NCBI GenBank assembly: GCA_905221605.1
Contig: CAJNDS010002446.1
Coordinates: forward strand, 891,629 to 955,628
Length of the DNA: 64,000 bases
Direction of reading: 5' to 3'
Origin: Symbiodinium natans
Lineage: Eukaryota; Sar; Dinophyceae; Suessiales; Symbiodiniaceae
A model generated the notes under the pieces. That model worked only from the letters and a program-made list of their open reading frames with translations, did no database searches and was not told the DNA's origin. The position numbers and the translations under genes were made by a program. Each line of letters starts with the position of its first letter. Positions within the stretch are counted from its first letter, which is position 1. This document shows, in pieces, positions 38,501 to 46,462 of this stretch.

Positions 38501-39693
38501 TCAAAACTTTCTCGCGGAAACAGTCGGTGACCGCGTTGAGTTCGGCGGAGGCCGAATTGGCAGCCCTGACTGAGGCAGCCAAAGAGTCGGTGTACTTGTC
38601 TTTGCTCATGGAAACGCTCCTGTATGGAATGCCCAAAGGAGAGACCGGTGAGTTTCCGATTCACCTGGCTTCGGATTCGGAAGCCGCTTTGTCGATTAGC
38701 AAAATGACGGGGTTGTTACGCCGTGTTCGGCACCTGGAGCTTCGTCATCGCTATCTTCAAGAGCTAGTCCACCTGGAAAGGCTGATTCTAAGCTTCATCA
38801 GTGGAGAACGGAATCCAGCCGATGGACTGACGAAATCTCCTGAGGAGTTGTTGCTTGAGCATTTGCTGGTTGCGTGTGGACTGGAAAGAGTGTGTGAAGA
38901 AGACCTTCAGGGTCTTGTAGTTCCTGAACACCTTCGTGAACGAATGGAAGAACTTGAAGAAGTATGTGAAAAGCTTGAGAAAATCCCGACAAACCTGGCG
39001 AAGTACGAGCCAGTGGCAAGAGACCTTGCGTTGGGATCTGTTCCTCTGCTTGTGATCGAGGTGTTTTGTTCAACGGACAGTGCGTTGTGCCGAGCGTGTG
39101 CTCGTGACCGAGTAGCATATATAGGCATAACTGAGAAAGAAGACTTCTTAAGCAAGAGTACTCAAATGTTTCTAGGAGAGGTCTTGCTGTGTCTGTTGAG
39201 TAGGAAACCGCCCCAGATCTATGTCCACATAGCTTCCCCGTGTACCGCTGGATGTAGCTACCGCTTTAAGAACTGGCATCGACCGAAGTTTCGACATCGG
39301 TGGCGAGAGCAGGTCAAGAAGCATGTTGCATCTTGGAAAGCTTTAGGAAGACTTCTGGAGGACCGCTGCAAAGAGATCCTGGTTACCCAGGAATGGCCAA
39401 AGAACTGTGGTCTTTGGAAGGAGGAAAGTTATCTGAAAGAAAAGAAGCGCCTTGGTCTGAACTTTGGAAGGGTTGTGGACCGTTGTGCCTTCGACGGGGT
39501 CTTTAAGCGGTGGTTCTTTGCTACAAACCGAGAGGAGTGGAGTGAAATCTTCTCTGGAAAGCCCTGTGACAAAAGTCATCAGCATGTTTCACTTGCTAGT
39601 GTCGAAGAAACAGGTATCTATCCGACTAAACTGGGTAGAGCTCTTTTGCGTGCTGCGAAAGTCACGTTAGGTCTTGTAGGAACACCTTCTTAG
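32563..39693 (+). CDS. Element B pol: protease, integrase, RT, RNase H and C-terminal methyltransferase-like domain
   Basis: The frame is open from 32563 to 39693 and lies -1 to gag. No ATG suits the start, so frameshifting or another start is implied. Landmarks in order are the protease LIDSGATCHVLS (D at 32719), a 2.3-kb stretch without family similarity (about 33230-35580) that contains another ORF in a second frame, the integrase zinc site (H-x-x-x-x-H, then CCDTC near 36010), core residues (ELQVDFGFF near 36096, VVHGDQEN near 36260, GIVERHVCLVKE near 36385), RT VYVDDLIIF (YVDD at 37885-37896), RNase H (GFVDASW near 38430, SSAEAELAAL near 38540, SDSEAA near 38671) and a tail of about 220 residues resembling a methyltransferase. 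No stops interrupt it, so this copy may be functional. Confidence 0.87.
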   Translation, partial: SGDGSHHLSGLGPGTRTNEPNEAEPPRLTMTNGEIERLNQSSSRNSSFAWLIDSGATCHVLSESALGFYEVVKEHSGPLPVLMSASDTPMECVKLVDIRVKFGKLGPVVLQQVLVCKIGFNVVSSWQASLSGWSTWLTSEPGASCLVKQTERGSSMWVPLVREARSWWALAKEIGPTKAKPKGRRSKGDSPKPGWSPNDDAMEVDKVQKKAPPNVGRALEVTPFKFLLRAFSVKQHVGEHELHEHVFQERLSGCEHAAVAKVGVDLETPPSACCAEALCSAAAVLLKSASNTSLEKQTSRDTRCGDKGFECVGVGPVPLQPQSVCIRSRSALRVGRRSDLHPSACVPECLLGQSEERKCAFRSLCWPGVFLKALLVLCALGVFCSKPGAFVRDLGKDGASGSLASALSCELPKWECGPGGSLFDEHDCSSCAPFRGGRSAVSFEAASPKHRPFFLDPWLGRTAVGDSSLPWGVGDTGVGDQYKRHSGEATYAHCRAASHCCSDGGPVGFDGHPRRGARPSCRVCKVWLCFDHHGGGSRRCECYHPPTAPSMRAKGVLAQQSGWHPAHLEEIPSVPGGDSRVAVPSCSIPIVRGRASKHSAKRAQGRACAGCRLESAFGGRARPEQPPGDFGCSTANYNTGCCTIRVGWHGTASSQKCPSSTSFGVGFAQPSACKSRGNDSIACRHEESCNSRGGSIIVDGPRFSTRASGFLAVQPSFPAYAVRLFLCSIFGTRHAYGSRHASNSASSTSSILGTRHAYGSKPAYTSASSTSSIDTAPRYIEGACGRGSNGGRDADDARGGIRCPWDPYGREFRGPNGANGRWHWKSGERFSFDPAGRDEYGGSKPTYGQFGCGRLWLRDGLICLGMGPEGLKAGHELLRSSPQCTKLVGVGLKALLFAVGDWLCALGGRVGAFECLVGDCECSLPAANGSAHCPSVPRSSWKGSSALALGLVLGLVFRGWLRRCVKLLSVRRRSRLKFVRVTLVGRVPRRSWSVVRRLLFLRGVLACELKAEPTGEEAKGPMMKRWRALKKWALCGLGSLRGSEQKKAVARSEALRMLAGLPTPVVVNSESEEELIPDPLEAELAKPSGSEPPRPSDVRKKPRVENVPSGEPGALSSPEVVSDALDPEVPVYLTSERLKAHRNKGHQPYLSCCDTCQSARGRVPARRKHMKHHHGPGELQVDFGFFGKNVRFLLMVHVVSGYIHTVVLGPEDEVPAVSVCKAFTEMGLSGLDIVVHGDQENLLESVFRNAAKHRTFGGRSMHWVPFAINRPQAKGIVERHVCLVKEAFWSVWLGLEERVGEKLPLGSHLFVEAMRYSVRMHNLFHVSKEHSTPLERLRGSTVQPVKSCEFGVVGFGKPQKDYPEHRGKRLVRALYVGPHGANGSGIRVFVPIGIGKPPRLEIFSSFRAKDPVEFDKAALRDLRGNKEDPERPIKFDVPIDGPSPPLDSPNIPEGSLEFPVERTEPPALEGPEAMEEEGELDGYSPDFSDVPEETGMEVEPPGGVGLEDLDAPMDPGEDDAMEEGLTWLYEHGLRQLFDGPDLRVTTKIRKGDDVKEWFRMKFGGKKIWVHVPDNAVCEVSGKVLPRKHLEEGMRLELSELDAFGVATIIGEAEARKRATRRIHTTRWVLTSKPSATNPERVRARLVVRDYAFGSNPLADGIYSPTTSLEALRGVLAIHAVRGGTLLSADVSVAFMQAPVQGVECIRFPNGMYDEENKPLFAQLHKAMNGLRVGPLSWYLEFTSTLRKQFGFGETADPTVHHRLEKDGALTLVLVYVDDLIIFSQNPPVAKDLYAKLAKIYKMKQTGLLEPGKTGQLEFLGRVIARTTEHGPVFFGLKPGYLKSLGEEFGISGKGVKPVLGNLEREYRKKEAGTPISTEAYERYRRVLGKLMWASLTLPHLSYPVGFLGRYQSDPDSQAEACLRRVVRWVMALPEYLQRFSAEALEYPCCASETRLSGFVDASWNICSVSGAIVKWHGIMIKTFSRKQSVTALSSAEAELAALTEAAKESVYLSLLMETLLYGMPKGETGEFPIHLASDSEAALSISKMTGLLRRVRHLELRHRYLQELVHLERLILSFISGERNPADGLTKSPEELLLEHLLVACGLERVCEEDLQGLVVPEHLRERMEELEEVCEKLEKIPTNLAKYEPVARDLALGSVPLLVIEVFCSTDSALCRACARDRVAYIGITEKEDFLSKSTQMFLGEVLLCLLSRKPPQIYVHIASPCTAGCSYRFKNWHRPKFRHRWREQVKKHVASWKALGRLLEDRCKEILVTQEWPKNCGLWKEESYLKEKKRLGLNFGRVVDRCAFDGVFKRWFFATNREEWSEIFSGKPCDKSHQHVSLASVEETGIYPTKLGRALLRAAKVTLGLVGTPS
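33752..35146 (+). CDS. Nested 464-codon ORF inside element B pol, unknown function
   Basis: An ATG at 33752 starts 464 codons in the +1 frame relative to pol, ending at the TGA at 35144-35146. The N-terminal 250 residues look like an ordinary folded, helix-rich protein (for example IARLAHRFEEEGQLSLSRQL, LTLKKFLLYLEAIRELRCHP). The C-terminal half is Pro-rich with repeats such as APGTPMEAGMPLTPPPLPPP and an acidic end (SDVGDSGSEMD). The pol frame over the same bases is Cys/Ser/Arg/His-rich with no domain, so this ORF is more likely the coding frame here. It lies between protease and integrase and is bordered on both sides by segments rich in GTAGGAGTAG. I recognise no family. It could be a captured host gene or an element-specific accessory protein. 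Confidence 0.6.
   Translation: MELPEASPPLCLVNSQSGSVAQVEAFSTSMIARLAHRFEEEGQLSLSRQLLQNIDLFSSTPGSVERLLGIPACLGELETQELVINTSGIPVKQPMLIAELRAIAAPTVDQSVLTDTLVEEHDRRAEYARYGYVLTTMGVVVADVSATIRQPHLPCEQRGYWRNNQVGIQLTLKKFLLYLEAIRELRCHPAQYQLFEAGLASILPNELKVERVPAADLRALLADVLVQSNRRVTLAAQPPTIIPDVAPSASGGTAPPLHKSAPAPPPSGWALLNQARAKAEAMIRLHADMKRAATAEVAPSSSTGPAFPPGPPAFLPFSPPSPLTPSVFSYAPSSAPGTPMEAGMPLTPPPLPPPSWAPGTPMEASLPIPPPPLPPPSTPHPDTLRELAGEVPMEVETPMTPVEAFGAPGTPMDVSSEVPMEPMVGGIGSPGSASPLTPPAETSMVVPNPPMDNSDVGDSGSEMD
39046..39693 (+). other. Methyltransferase-like domain at the C-terminus of element B pol
   Basis: After RNase H and an acidic helix, the polyprotein continues with LLVIEVFCSTDSALCRAC, HIASPCTAGCSY, VTQEWPKNCGLW, VVDRCAFDGVFKRWFFAT, KSHQHVSLA and IYPTKLGRALLRAA. 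The order resembles a Rossmann-type methyltransferase: a glycine-poor motif I, a Pro-Cys motif as in C5-cytosine enzymes, and an E-W-P block. The same blocks occur in the broken tail of element A. Capture of cytosine methyltransferases by dinoflagellate retrotransposons has been reported. Whether this domain is one of those, or an inactive relative, cannot be told here. Confidence 0.5.
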
Positions 39694-39800
39694 GTCGGCA
39701 GTAGGAGTGCTCGCTTTCGGACTTTGCCTGGGATGAGATGTTTAAGCACTGGAAACACCGAGCTGTGAAGAAGTGCGTGGCTCTGAGGCATCACAGTCCA

Positions 39801-39825
39801 AGCGGGGGTGTGAAAGTTCCTGTCT
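39801..39825 (+). repeat. Purine tract and first 17 bases of the element B 3' LTR
   Basis: AGCGGGGG (39801-39808) is followed by TGTGAAAGTTCCTGTCT (39809-39825), the first bases of the LTR. The sequence then departs from the LTR into the 2127-bp inserted unit and resumes at 44066. Confidence 0.8.
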
Positions 39826-41938
39826 GGCTCAAGGTTTCGGCTCAACCCCGGTGGGGTGCTCAGGTAGAGAGCGTCTTTAGTGCCGTTGTGGCTGGCCCTG
39901 GGGCTTGTAACTAAGGGTAGGTTCCGTTTTGAGGCCTGGCAAAACTGTGTTTGCTCGTAGGCCGGCTGACCGGCTAAGCTGTCATAGAGCGGCGGCCCGC
40001 CAACTGCTGCCGTCGACGAAGGGCGTGAGTGCACAGTTTTCGGCCTCGCTTCGCTAGAGGGAAGCTTTTCGTCCTCGCGTTGCTGAGGGAACCTTGTGGC
40101 CTACAGTCTGCTCTGGGTCACAGTGAGAGTTGCAGCCTCGCATTGCTTGAGGGGTGACGCAAGCCTGTTGCTCACCAGAGATTCCTGCTGTCTCTGGGTG
40201 AGCAAAACCCACCGACCCTCATTTGGATTGAGGGCTGTGCTGAAGGTGAGTTTGGGTTCCTCGCTCACTTGTGTGGAAACCGAAGGTGAGACCGAAACAC
40301 GGGGGAAACGGCCAGGCACGCTGCAGACAGTGCAGGCCAACGTCGCACTGCAAGAGGCATCCTTGCAGTGGCGACAGGAGTGTCCCGAACAATTGCGGTG
40401 TGCTCGAGCCCAAGCTTGCAGGTTTTCGGGGATCTGCAAGCTGAGCACAACAGGATTTTCTTCGCAGGTAGAATCAGGTAGAAAAGATTTGGCCCAACCC
40501 TGGTGGATCTGCCTGGACATAAATAACCAGAGGCATCAGTGTCGTAAAGCTCATTGACTGGTGCTACTGAGAAACCGTTGCCAAGGAACTTGCAGTAGGA
40601 CTGTGGTGCGGCGCAGTGCAAGTTGAAGAGCAGCTGGTGGTGGCTGCTCCCCGGAAAACCAATAGTCCAAGAAGCCTCCTTCGGCCTCGCTCCGTGCTGA
40701 GGGTTTGTAAGGGTTGGTATTGGCCGGAAAGGATTCAGATGGAGGTTACCCGATCTTCGCGCTTTTCCCATCTGAAGGCAACCAATGGTAATCAGCCTGC
40801 TGGACATGGCAGGCCTGCTTTTGTTTACATCCACGTCTCCTGCAAGGGCTGGGGTCTGTCCGTGCACACAGACAAGGCGGAACCTTGCAGATGTTTAGGT
40901 CCTCGCGGCACGGCCGCTGGAGGTTGTTTGAAGATGTTGGCTCTCACTATCTGGTGAGTGGTTTGTATGGGCACTTGCTGGGGCAAGGCGGCTCTGGCGT
41001 CTGAGGATGGTACATGTGCTGGCTGCTGAGTACGGGCCACCGAAAGAGACCTGTGGTAAGACAAGCGATGAAAGGAGCCGAACTCCTAAAGAAAGGACAG
41101 GCTAGCTCACGCGGACGCCACGCAGAGTATGTGTTACTATCTTCAGATGTTGGAGCCAAATTGCCAGCCTTGTGACGTGAGATGTGGTGTTTGGATTCGG
41201 CCTCAAGCACTGGAAGGCCTACAACAACAAATCCGAATGAAAACTGTGGTCCTAAGACACGCGGTGCAGCTGCTTATACGTGGCACCGCGGGGGTCACAA
41301 AGAGATAGAGGGCTTGCCAGCAAGGGAACTCTGTCTAAAGAGAGCCCTGGCTCAGTGAGGAGCTGAGGGCCTGGCTGCGCTGATGCAGCGGAATGGTTGT
41401 TCGGCCTCGCCTCCGCTGAGGGAACAACAGTCAATGCTTCTCTGCAGTGTCGGTCCGGGTTAGTAAGAGCGAGAACGCCGGGACCTCGAGCTGCAGTTTT
41501 ACCATGAAGCAACCGCGTGAGATGCATTATTGGTCAACTGGTGAGTAAGAGCGAGAAAGCCAGGGTGACGCTACTTTGGGGGAGGCTGCAAGGCACGGTT
41601 AGTAAGTGCGAGAAAGCCGGAGCTGCGGACGAACCTGGAGTAGCAGTTTTTCATACCTCACGTGTTTCACTTTGCGGCCTCGCATGCGCTGAGGAAATAT
41701 GCCTCGAACAGAACATCCAGTGCTGAGTGGGGATTGCCAAACTTACGGAGGCTGATGCCACAACAAGTGCCTCAACAGCAATGCATGCGGAGGGCAAAGT
41801 TCGGCCTCGCGAGTGCTGAGGGTTGCAGCTGAGAGAGGGCCTAGCTGAGAACGCAACACCTCAAGCGAGGTAATTTTTAGTTTAGTTTCACCTTGACCAA
41901 CGGCCCCTTCGGGTGGCTACGCCTCGCAGCGTGCAGAC
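39812..41938 (+). mobile_element. 2127-bp inserted unit, copy 1
   Basis: The unit starts with the LTR-derived 14-mer GAAAGTTCCTGTCT, then GGCTCAAGGTTTCGG, and ends GCGTGCAGAC. It has about seven short hairpin-like motifs of the form CCTCGC-n-GCTGAGG (near 40048, 40075, 40137, 40684, 41403, 41674 and 41806) and three AGTAAG(A/T)GCGAGAA(A/C)GCC motifs (near 41463, 41545 and 41600). The longest frame (200 codons, minus strand) has no recognisable domain, so it appears non-coding. Confidence 0.75.
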
Positions 41939-44065
41939 GAAAGTTCCTGTCTGGCTCAAGGTTTCGGCTCAACCCCGGTGGGGTGCTCAGGTAGAGAGCG
42001 TCTTTAGTGCCGTTGTGGCTGGCCCTGGGGCTTGTAACTAAGGGTAGGTTCCGTTTTGAGGCCTGGCAAAACTGTGTTTGCTCGTAGGCCGGCTGACCGG
42101 CTAAGCTGTCATAGAGCGGCGGCCCGCCAACTGCTGCCGTCGACGAAGGGCGTGAGTGCACAGTTTTCGGCCTCGCTTCGCTAGAGGGAAGCTTTTCGTC
42201 CTCGCGTTGCTGAGGGAACCTTGTGGCCTACAGTCTGCTCTGGGTCACAGTGAGAGTTGCAGCCTCGCATTGCTTGAGGGGTGACGCAAGCCTGTTGCTC
42301 ATCAGAGATTCCTGCTGTCTCTGGGTGAGCAAAACCCACCGACCCTCATTTGGATTGAGGGCTGTGCTGAAGGTGAGTTTGGGTTCCTCGCTCACTTGTG
42401 TGGAAACCGAAGGTGAGACCGAAACACGGGGGGAAACGGCCAGGCACGCTGCAGACAGTGCAGGCCAACGTCGCACTGCAAGAGGCATCCTTGCAGTGGC
42501 GACAGGAGTGTCCCGAACAATTGCGGTGTGCTCGAGCCCAAGCTTGCAGGTTTTCGGGGATCTGCAAGCTGAGCACAACAGGATTTTCTTCGCAGGTAGA
42601 ATCAGGTAGAAAAGATTTGGCCCAACCCTGGTGGATCTGCCTGGACATAAATAACCAGAGGCATCAGTGTCGTAAAGCTCATTGACTGGTGCTACTGAGA
42701 AACCGTTGCCAAGGAACTTGCAGTAGGACTGTGGTGCGGCGCAGTGCAAGTTGAAGAGCAGCTGTTGGTGGCTGCTCCCCGGAAAACCAATAGTCCAAGA
42801 AGCCTCCTTCGGCCTCGCTCCGTGCTGAGGGTTTGTAAGGGTTGGTATTGGCCGGAAAGGATTCAGATGGAGGTTACCCGATCTTCGCGCTTTTCCCATC
42901 TGAAGGCAACCAATGGTAATCAGCCTGCTGGACATGGCAGGCCTGCTTTTGTTTACATCCCCGTCTCCTGCAAGGGCTGGGGTCTGTCCGTGCACACAGA
43001 CAAGGCGGAACCTTGCAGATGTTTAGGTCCTCGCGGCACGGCCGCTGGAGGTTGTTTGAAGATGTTGGCTCTCACTATCTGGTGAGTGGTTTGTATGGGC
43101 ACTTGCTGGGGCAAGGCGGCTCTGGCGTCTGAGGATGGTACATGTGCTGGCTGCTGAGTACGGGCCACCGAAAGAGACCTGTGGTAAGACAAGCGATGAA
43201 TGGAGCCGAACTCCTAAAGAAAGGACAGGCTAGCTCACGCGGACGCCACGCAGAGTATGTGTTACTATCTTCAGATGTTGGAGCCAAATTGCCAGCCTTG
43301 TAACGTGAGATGTGGTGTTTGGATTCGGCCTCAAGCACTGGAAGGCCTACAACAACAAATCCGAATGAAAACTGTGGTCCTAAGACACGCGGTGCAGCTG
43401 CTTATACGTGGCACCGCGGGGGTCACAAAGAGATAGAGGGCTTGCCAGCAGGGGAACTCTGTCTAAAGAGAGCCCTGGCTCAGTGAGGAGCTGAGGGCCT
43501 GGCTGCGCTGATGCAGCGGAATGGTTGTTCGGCCTCGCCTACGATGAGGGAACAACAGTCAATGCTTCTCTGCAGTGTCGGTCCGGGTTAGTAGGAGCGA
43601 GAACGCCGGGACCTCGAGCTGCAGTTTTACCATGAAGCAACCGCGTGAGATGCATTATTGGTCAACTGGTGAGTAAGAGCGAGAAAGCCAGGGTGACGCT
43701 ACTTTGGGGGAGGCTGCAAGGAACGGTTAGTAAGTGCGAGAAAGCCGGAGCTGCGGACGAACCTGGAGTAGCAGTTTTTCATACCTCACGTGTTTCACTT
43801 TGCGGCCTCGCATGCGCTGAGGGAATATGCCTCGAACAGAACATCCAGTGCTGAGTGGGGATTGCCAAACTTACGGAGGCTGATGCCACAACAAGTGCCT
43901 CAACAGCAATGCATGCGGAGGGCAAAGTCGGCCTCGCGAGTGCTGAGGGTTGCAGCTGAGAGAGGGCCTAGCTGAGAACGCAACACCTCAAGCGAGGTAA
44001 TTTTTAGTTTAGTTTCACCTTGACCAACGGCCCCTTCGGGTGGCTACGCGACGCAGCGTGCAGAC
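41939..44065 (+). mobile_element. 2127-bp inserted unit, copy 2
   Basis: An exact-length second copy, head to tail with copy 1 and differing at a few scattered bases (for example GGGGAAACG versus GGGGGAAACG, balanced by one lost base elsewhere). It again begins with GAAAGTTCCTGTCT. A third 14-mer at 44066-44079 leads back into the LTR. Confidence 0.75.
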
Positions 44066-44461
44066 GAAAGTTCCTGTCTAAGGACATGTTAACTTTGTTG
44101 TCCTGCATGCTGGCTCAGAGTTGTGTGTGTGTAGTTGTAGGAACTCCGTAGTTGTGCCTTGGAGGCTCGACGGGAGTGCTGCTTTAAGTGGGAAAGCCTT
44201 TTGAAGTGCTTGAGTTGTAGGGATGTGTGTCTGGAAGCTGTAGAAGTGACTGTGCACGTTTTTGCTTGCTTTAGGTGTAGTTGGGTAGGTCCCGAGAACT
44301 CCCACTGACGTTTGAGTTTGTTTTGTGGCTGTGGAGAACACGTGGCAGAGCAGAGTTTTCACCTGTGTGTAAAGAGTTTCACTGACGAAGCCTCCGGCTT
44401 ATGACTTTGGCTCAAGTCGTGAGAAAAAGAGGGTTCAGCGCGCTGCTGCTGTGTTTTCACA
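44066..44461 (+). repeat. Remainder of the element B 3' LTR
   Basis: It matches the left LTR from GAAAGTTCC to the final CACA with only a few differences (one T lost in a run near 44320). It includes ACTTTGGCTCAAG at 44403-44415. Confidence 0.88.
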
Positions 44462-44499
44462 CCAGCAGTCTTCACCAACTTGCGTAGAGGTTCTTGCCC

Positions 44500-45030
44500 C
44501 CGCAAAACAAGGCGACGCGGGGGCGACGACGACGCGACGACGACGCGACGACGACGCAGGCCTCGCTGCAGCCCCCGAGGCCCTCACAGTCGCTGCAGCG
44601 CCTCATGCTCTCCCCAAGGATCGGTGAGGATGCGGTATACGCGACGACGGCGGCGACGAGTGGTGAGGACCGGGCGGTGAGGATAGCGGTGAGGATAGGG
44701 GCGGGCACGGCGACACGACGGCGCGACGACCAGCACTGTGGTCGGGGGATGAGGACACGGGTGAGGATAGCGGTGAATAGAGGCGGTGAGGAGACAGCGC
44801 GATGCGAGGAGGCGACGACGACACGACGGGGTCTTCGGGAAGTGAGGGCACCCGCTCTTCGGGAAGTGAGGGCACCCAGTTGGGGCGGGGAGTGAGGGCA
44901 CCCGCCGAGGCGGTGGCGTGACGACGTCGACGACGCGGCGACGATGCAACGATGGCGACGTAGCGACGACGCGGCGACGACGACGGGACGACGATGCGAC
45001 GAAGGCGGCGTTGCGACGACGGCGGCAGAG
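44500..45030. repeat. CGACGA-rich low-complexity region
   Basis: GC-rich runs of CGACGACG and GGTGAGGATAGCGGTGAGGA units with a doubled TCTTCGGGAAGTGAGGGCAC motif near 44830. Open frames here are Arg/Ser-rich by composition and are not credible genes. Confidence 0.7.
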
Positions 45031-45089
45031 ACCCAAGAAACCAGGTAGATTTCCCTGCGGCGGCGGCCCCACTGGCTCCCCCAACCCAT

Positions 45090-45170
45090 CCTATATGTCC
45101 TATATGTCCTTTTTGCCCCACTGGCTCCCCCTACATATCCTATATGTCCTAAATGTCCTATATATCTCAC
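45090..45170 (+). repeat. TATGTCC tandem repeat
   Basis: CCTATATGTCC units recur several times, interleaved with a doubled GCCCCACTGGCTCCCCC block. Confidence 0.7.
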
Positions 45171-45275
45171 TAGCGTGGGTATACACGCCCAGTAGGAGCA
45201 TATTGCACAGAAAGCTCATGTAGCGAGGGGCGTGGGAGGGGGTGGGATCTGCAAAGAAAGCGTTTCAGCTGCGGC

Positions 45276-45440
45276 CACGCAAATGTTGCCACGCAAATGT
45301 TGCCACGCAAATGTTGCCACGCAAATGTTGCCACGCAAATGTTGCAACGCAAAGTTGCTACGGAGTCCCGAATGTTGCCACGCAAATGTTGCCGCGTAAA
45401 TGTCACGCAAATGTTGCTACGCAAATGTTGTCACGCAGGT
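45276..45440 (+). repeat. 14-bp minisatellite
   Basis: About eleven copies of GCCACGCAAATGTT, five perfect and the rest diverged. Confidence 0.9.
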
Positions 45441-45544
45441 GTTGCCGCAGTCTTGGACTTGGGGGCTGGCTGCAGTGGCTGCAGGCCGCAGGGCCTGGGA
45501 GGCTGCAGTGGTCGCAGAGGCTGCAATGGCTGCGGGGCAGTGGC

Positions 45545-45845
45545 AGGGAGGAGCGCTGAGAGGCCTCTAAGGGTTGCTGGCAGGGGTTGGGAGCGCAGTA
45601 AGAGGCCTCTAAGGTTGCTGGCAGGGGTCAGAAGCGCAGTGAGAGGCCTCTAGGGTTGCTGGCAGGGGTCGAAGCGCAGTGAGAGGCCTCTAAGGGTTGC
45701 TGGTAGGGGTTAGGCAGGGGTAGGAGCGCAGGAGGCCTCTAAGGGTTGCTGGCAGGGGTCAGAAGCGCAGTGAGAGGCCTCTAAGGGTTGCTGGCAGGGG
45801 TCAGGAGCGCAGTGAAAGGCCTCTAAGGGTTGCTGGCAGGGGTGC
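45545..45845 (+). repeat. About 42-bp minisatellite, seven copies
   Basis: Units contain GAGAGGCCTCTAAGGGTTGC and TGGCAGGGGTCAGAAGCGCA. A TCGTCG run follows (45850-45890), complementary to the CGACGA runs at 44500-45020. Confidence 0.9.
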
Positions 45846-46117
45846 GCCTCGTCGTCGCATCGTCGTCGTCGTCGTCGCGTCGTCGCCCCCTCCCCAGTGT
45901 ACCCGGTGAACCTGCGGGTACACCGGGTACACCTGCGCTGCGCTGGGAACACCTGCGCTGCGCTGAGGTTCCCCGTTCGAGTTTTGAATCAGCTCTAAGT
46001 TGCGACATGGTCTGTTAATTCGATATCAGGCCAGTCAAGGTGGCCGCTGCCCAGAAGTGCTCTTTTTTTTGAGTGGGCGCCTCTTTACGACGTCAGCATC
46101 ATTGGGTTTCCTTTTTC

Positions 46118-46440
46118 CACCGTCCAAACCCCAATGCTCCAGACGTTTGTTGCACCAACTTCCCCAAATGGTTGGCGCATTTGACCAAACATCATAAGCA
46201 TCTCCTTCCGGTTTTTGTGTTGCGTTGCGTTTCACTTCAAGACTGCTTATGATGCTTGCTTTCCGCCATGTCGAATGCGCCCAACCACGTGGGAGAGGTT
46301 GGTGCAGCAAACGTCTGGAGCATTAGGGTTTGGAGGCTGGGAAAGAAGATCTAATGATGCTCAAATGATGCTCGCCTTCCGCCTTGTCAAATGTGTCCAA
46401 CCACGGAAGTTAGCAGCAAACGTCTGGAACATTGGGGTTG
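46118..46440. repeat. Three-copy repeat, one copy inverted
   Basis: A block with GCAAACGTCTGGAGCATT and TTCCGCCATGTCGAATG occurs at about 46249-46340 and 46363-46440, and inverted at about 46118-46200 (AATGCTCCAGACGTTTGTTG). Confidence 0.65.
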
Positions 46441-46462
46441 ACGGGCGGAAAGATCGATGACT

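Larger units (their letters stand above)
30769..44461 (+). mobile_element. Element B: Ty1/copia-type LTR retrotransposon with an interrupted 3' LTR
   Basis: LTRs begin TGTGAAAGTTCC and end TTTTCACA (30769-31168 and, split, 39809-39825 plus 44066-44461). A Met-tRNA-like primer-binding site and a purine tract (AGCGGGGG, 39801-39808) flank the interior. Gag and a giant pol are intact over about 8 kb, and the order is protease, integrase, RT, RNase H. Without the 4254-bp insert in its 3' LTR the element would be about 9.4 kb. The flanks (CAATG and CCAGC) do not match, so no target-site duplication is seen. The nearly identical LTR halves indicate recent insertion. Confidence 0.88.

Noticed and set aside
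40265-40867. 200-codon minus-strand frame in the 2127-bp unit (255 codons in copy 2)
   Set aside because: The reading frame changes between the two otherwise near-identical copies through one-base differences, and the translation has no recognisable features. Coding is unlikely.
44472-45170. 232-codon minus-strand frame in CGACGA-rich DNA
   Set aside because: The composition is wholly set by trinucleotide repeats.
45276-45440. CRISPR-like array
   Set aside because: Repeats are 14 bp and head to tail with no spacers, so it is a minisatellite. The context is also eukaryotic.
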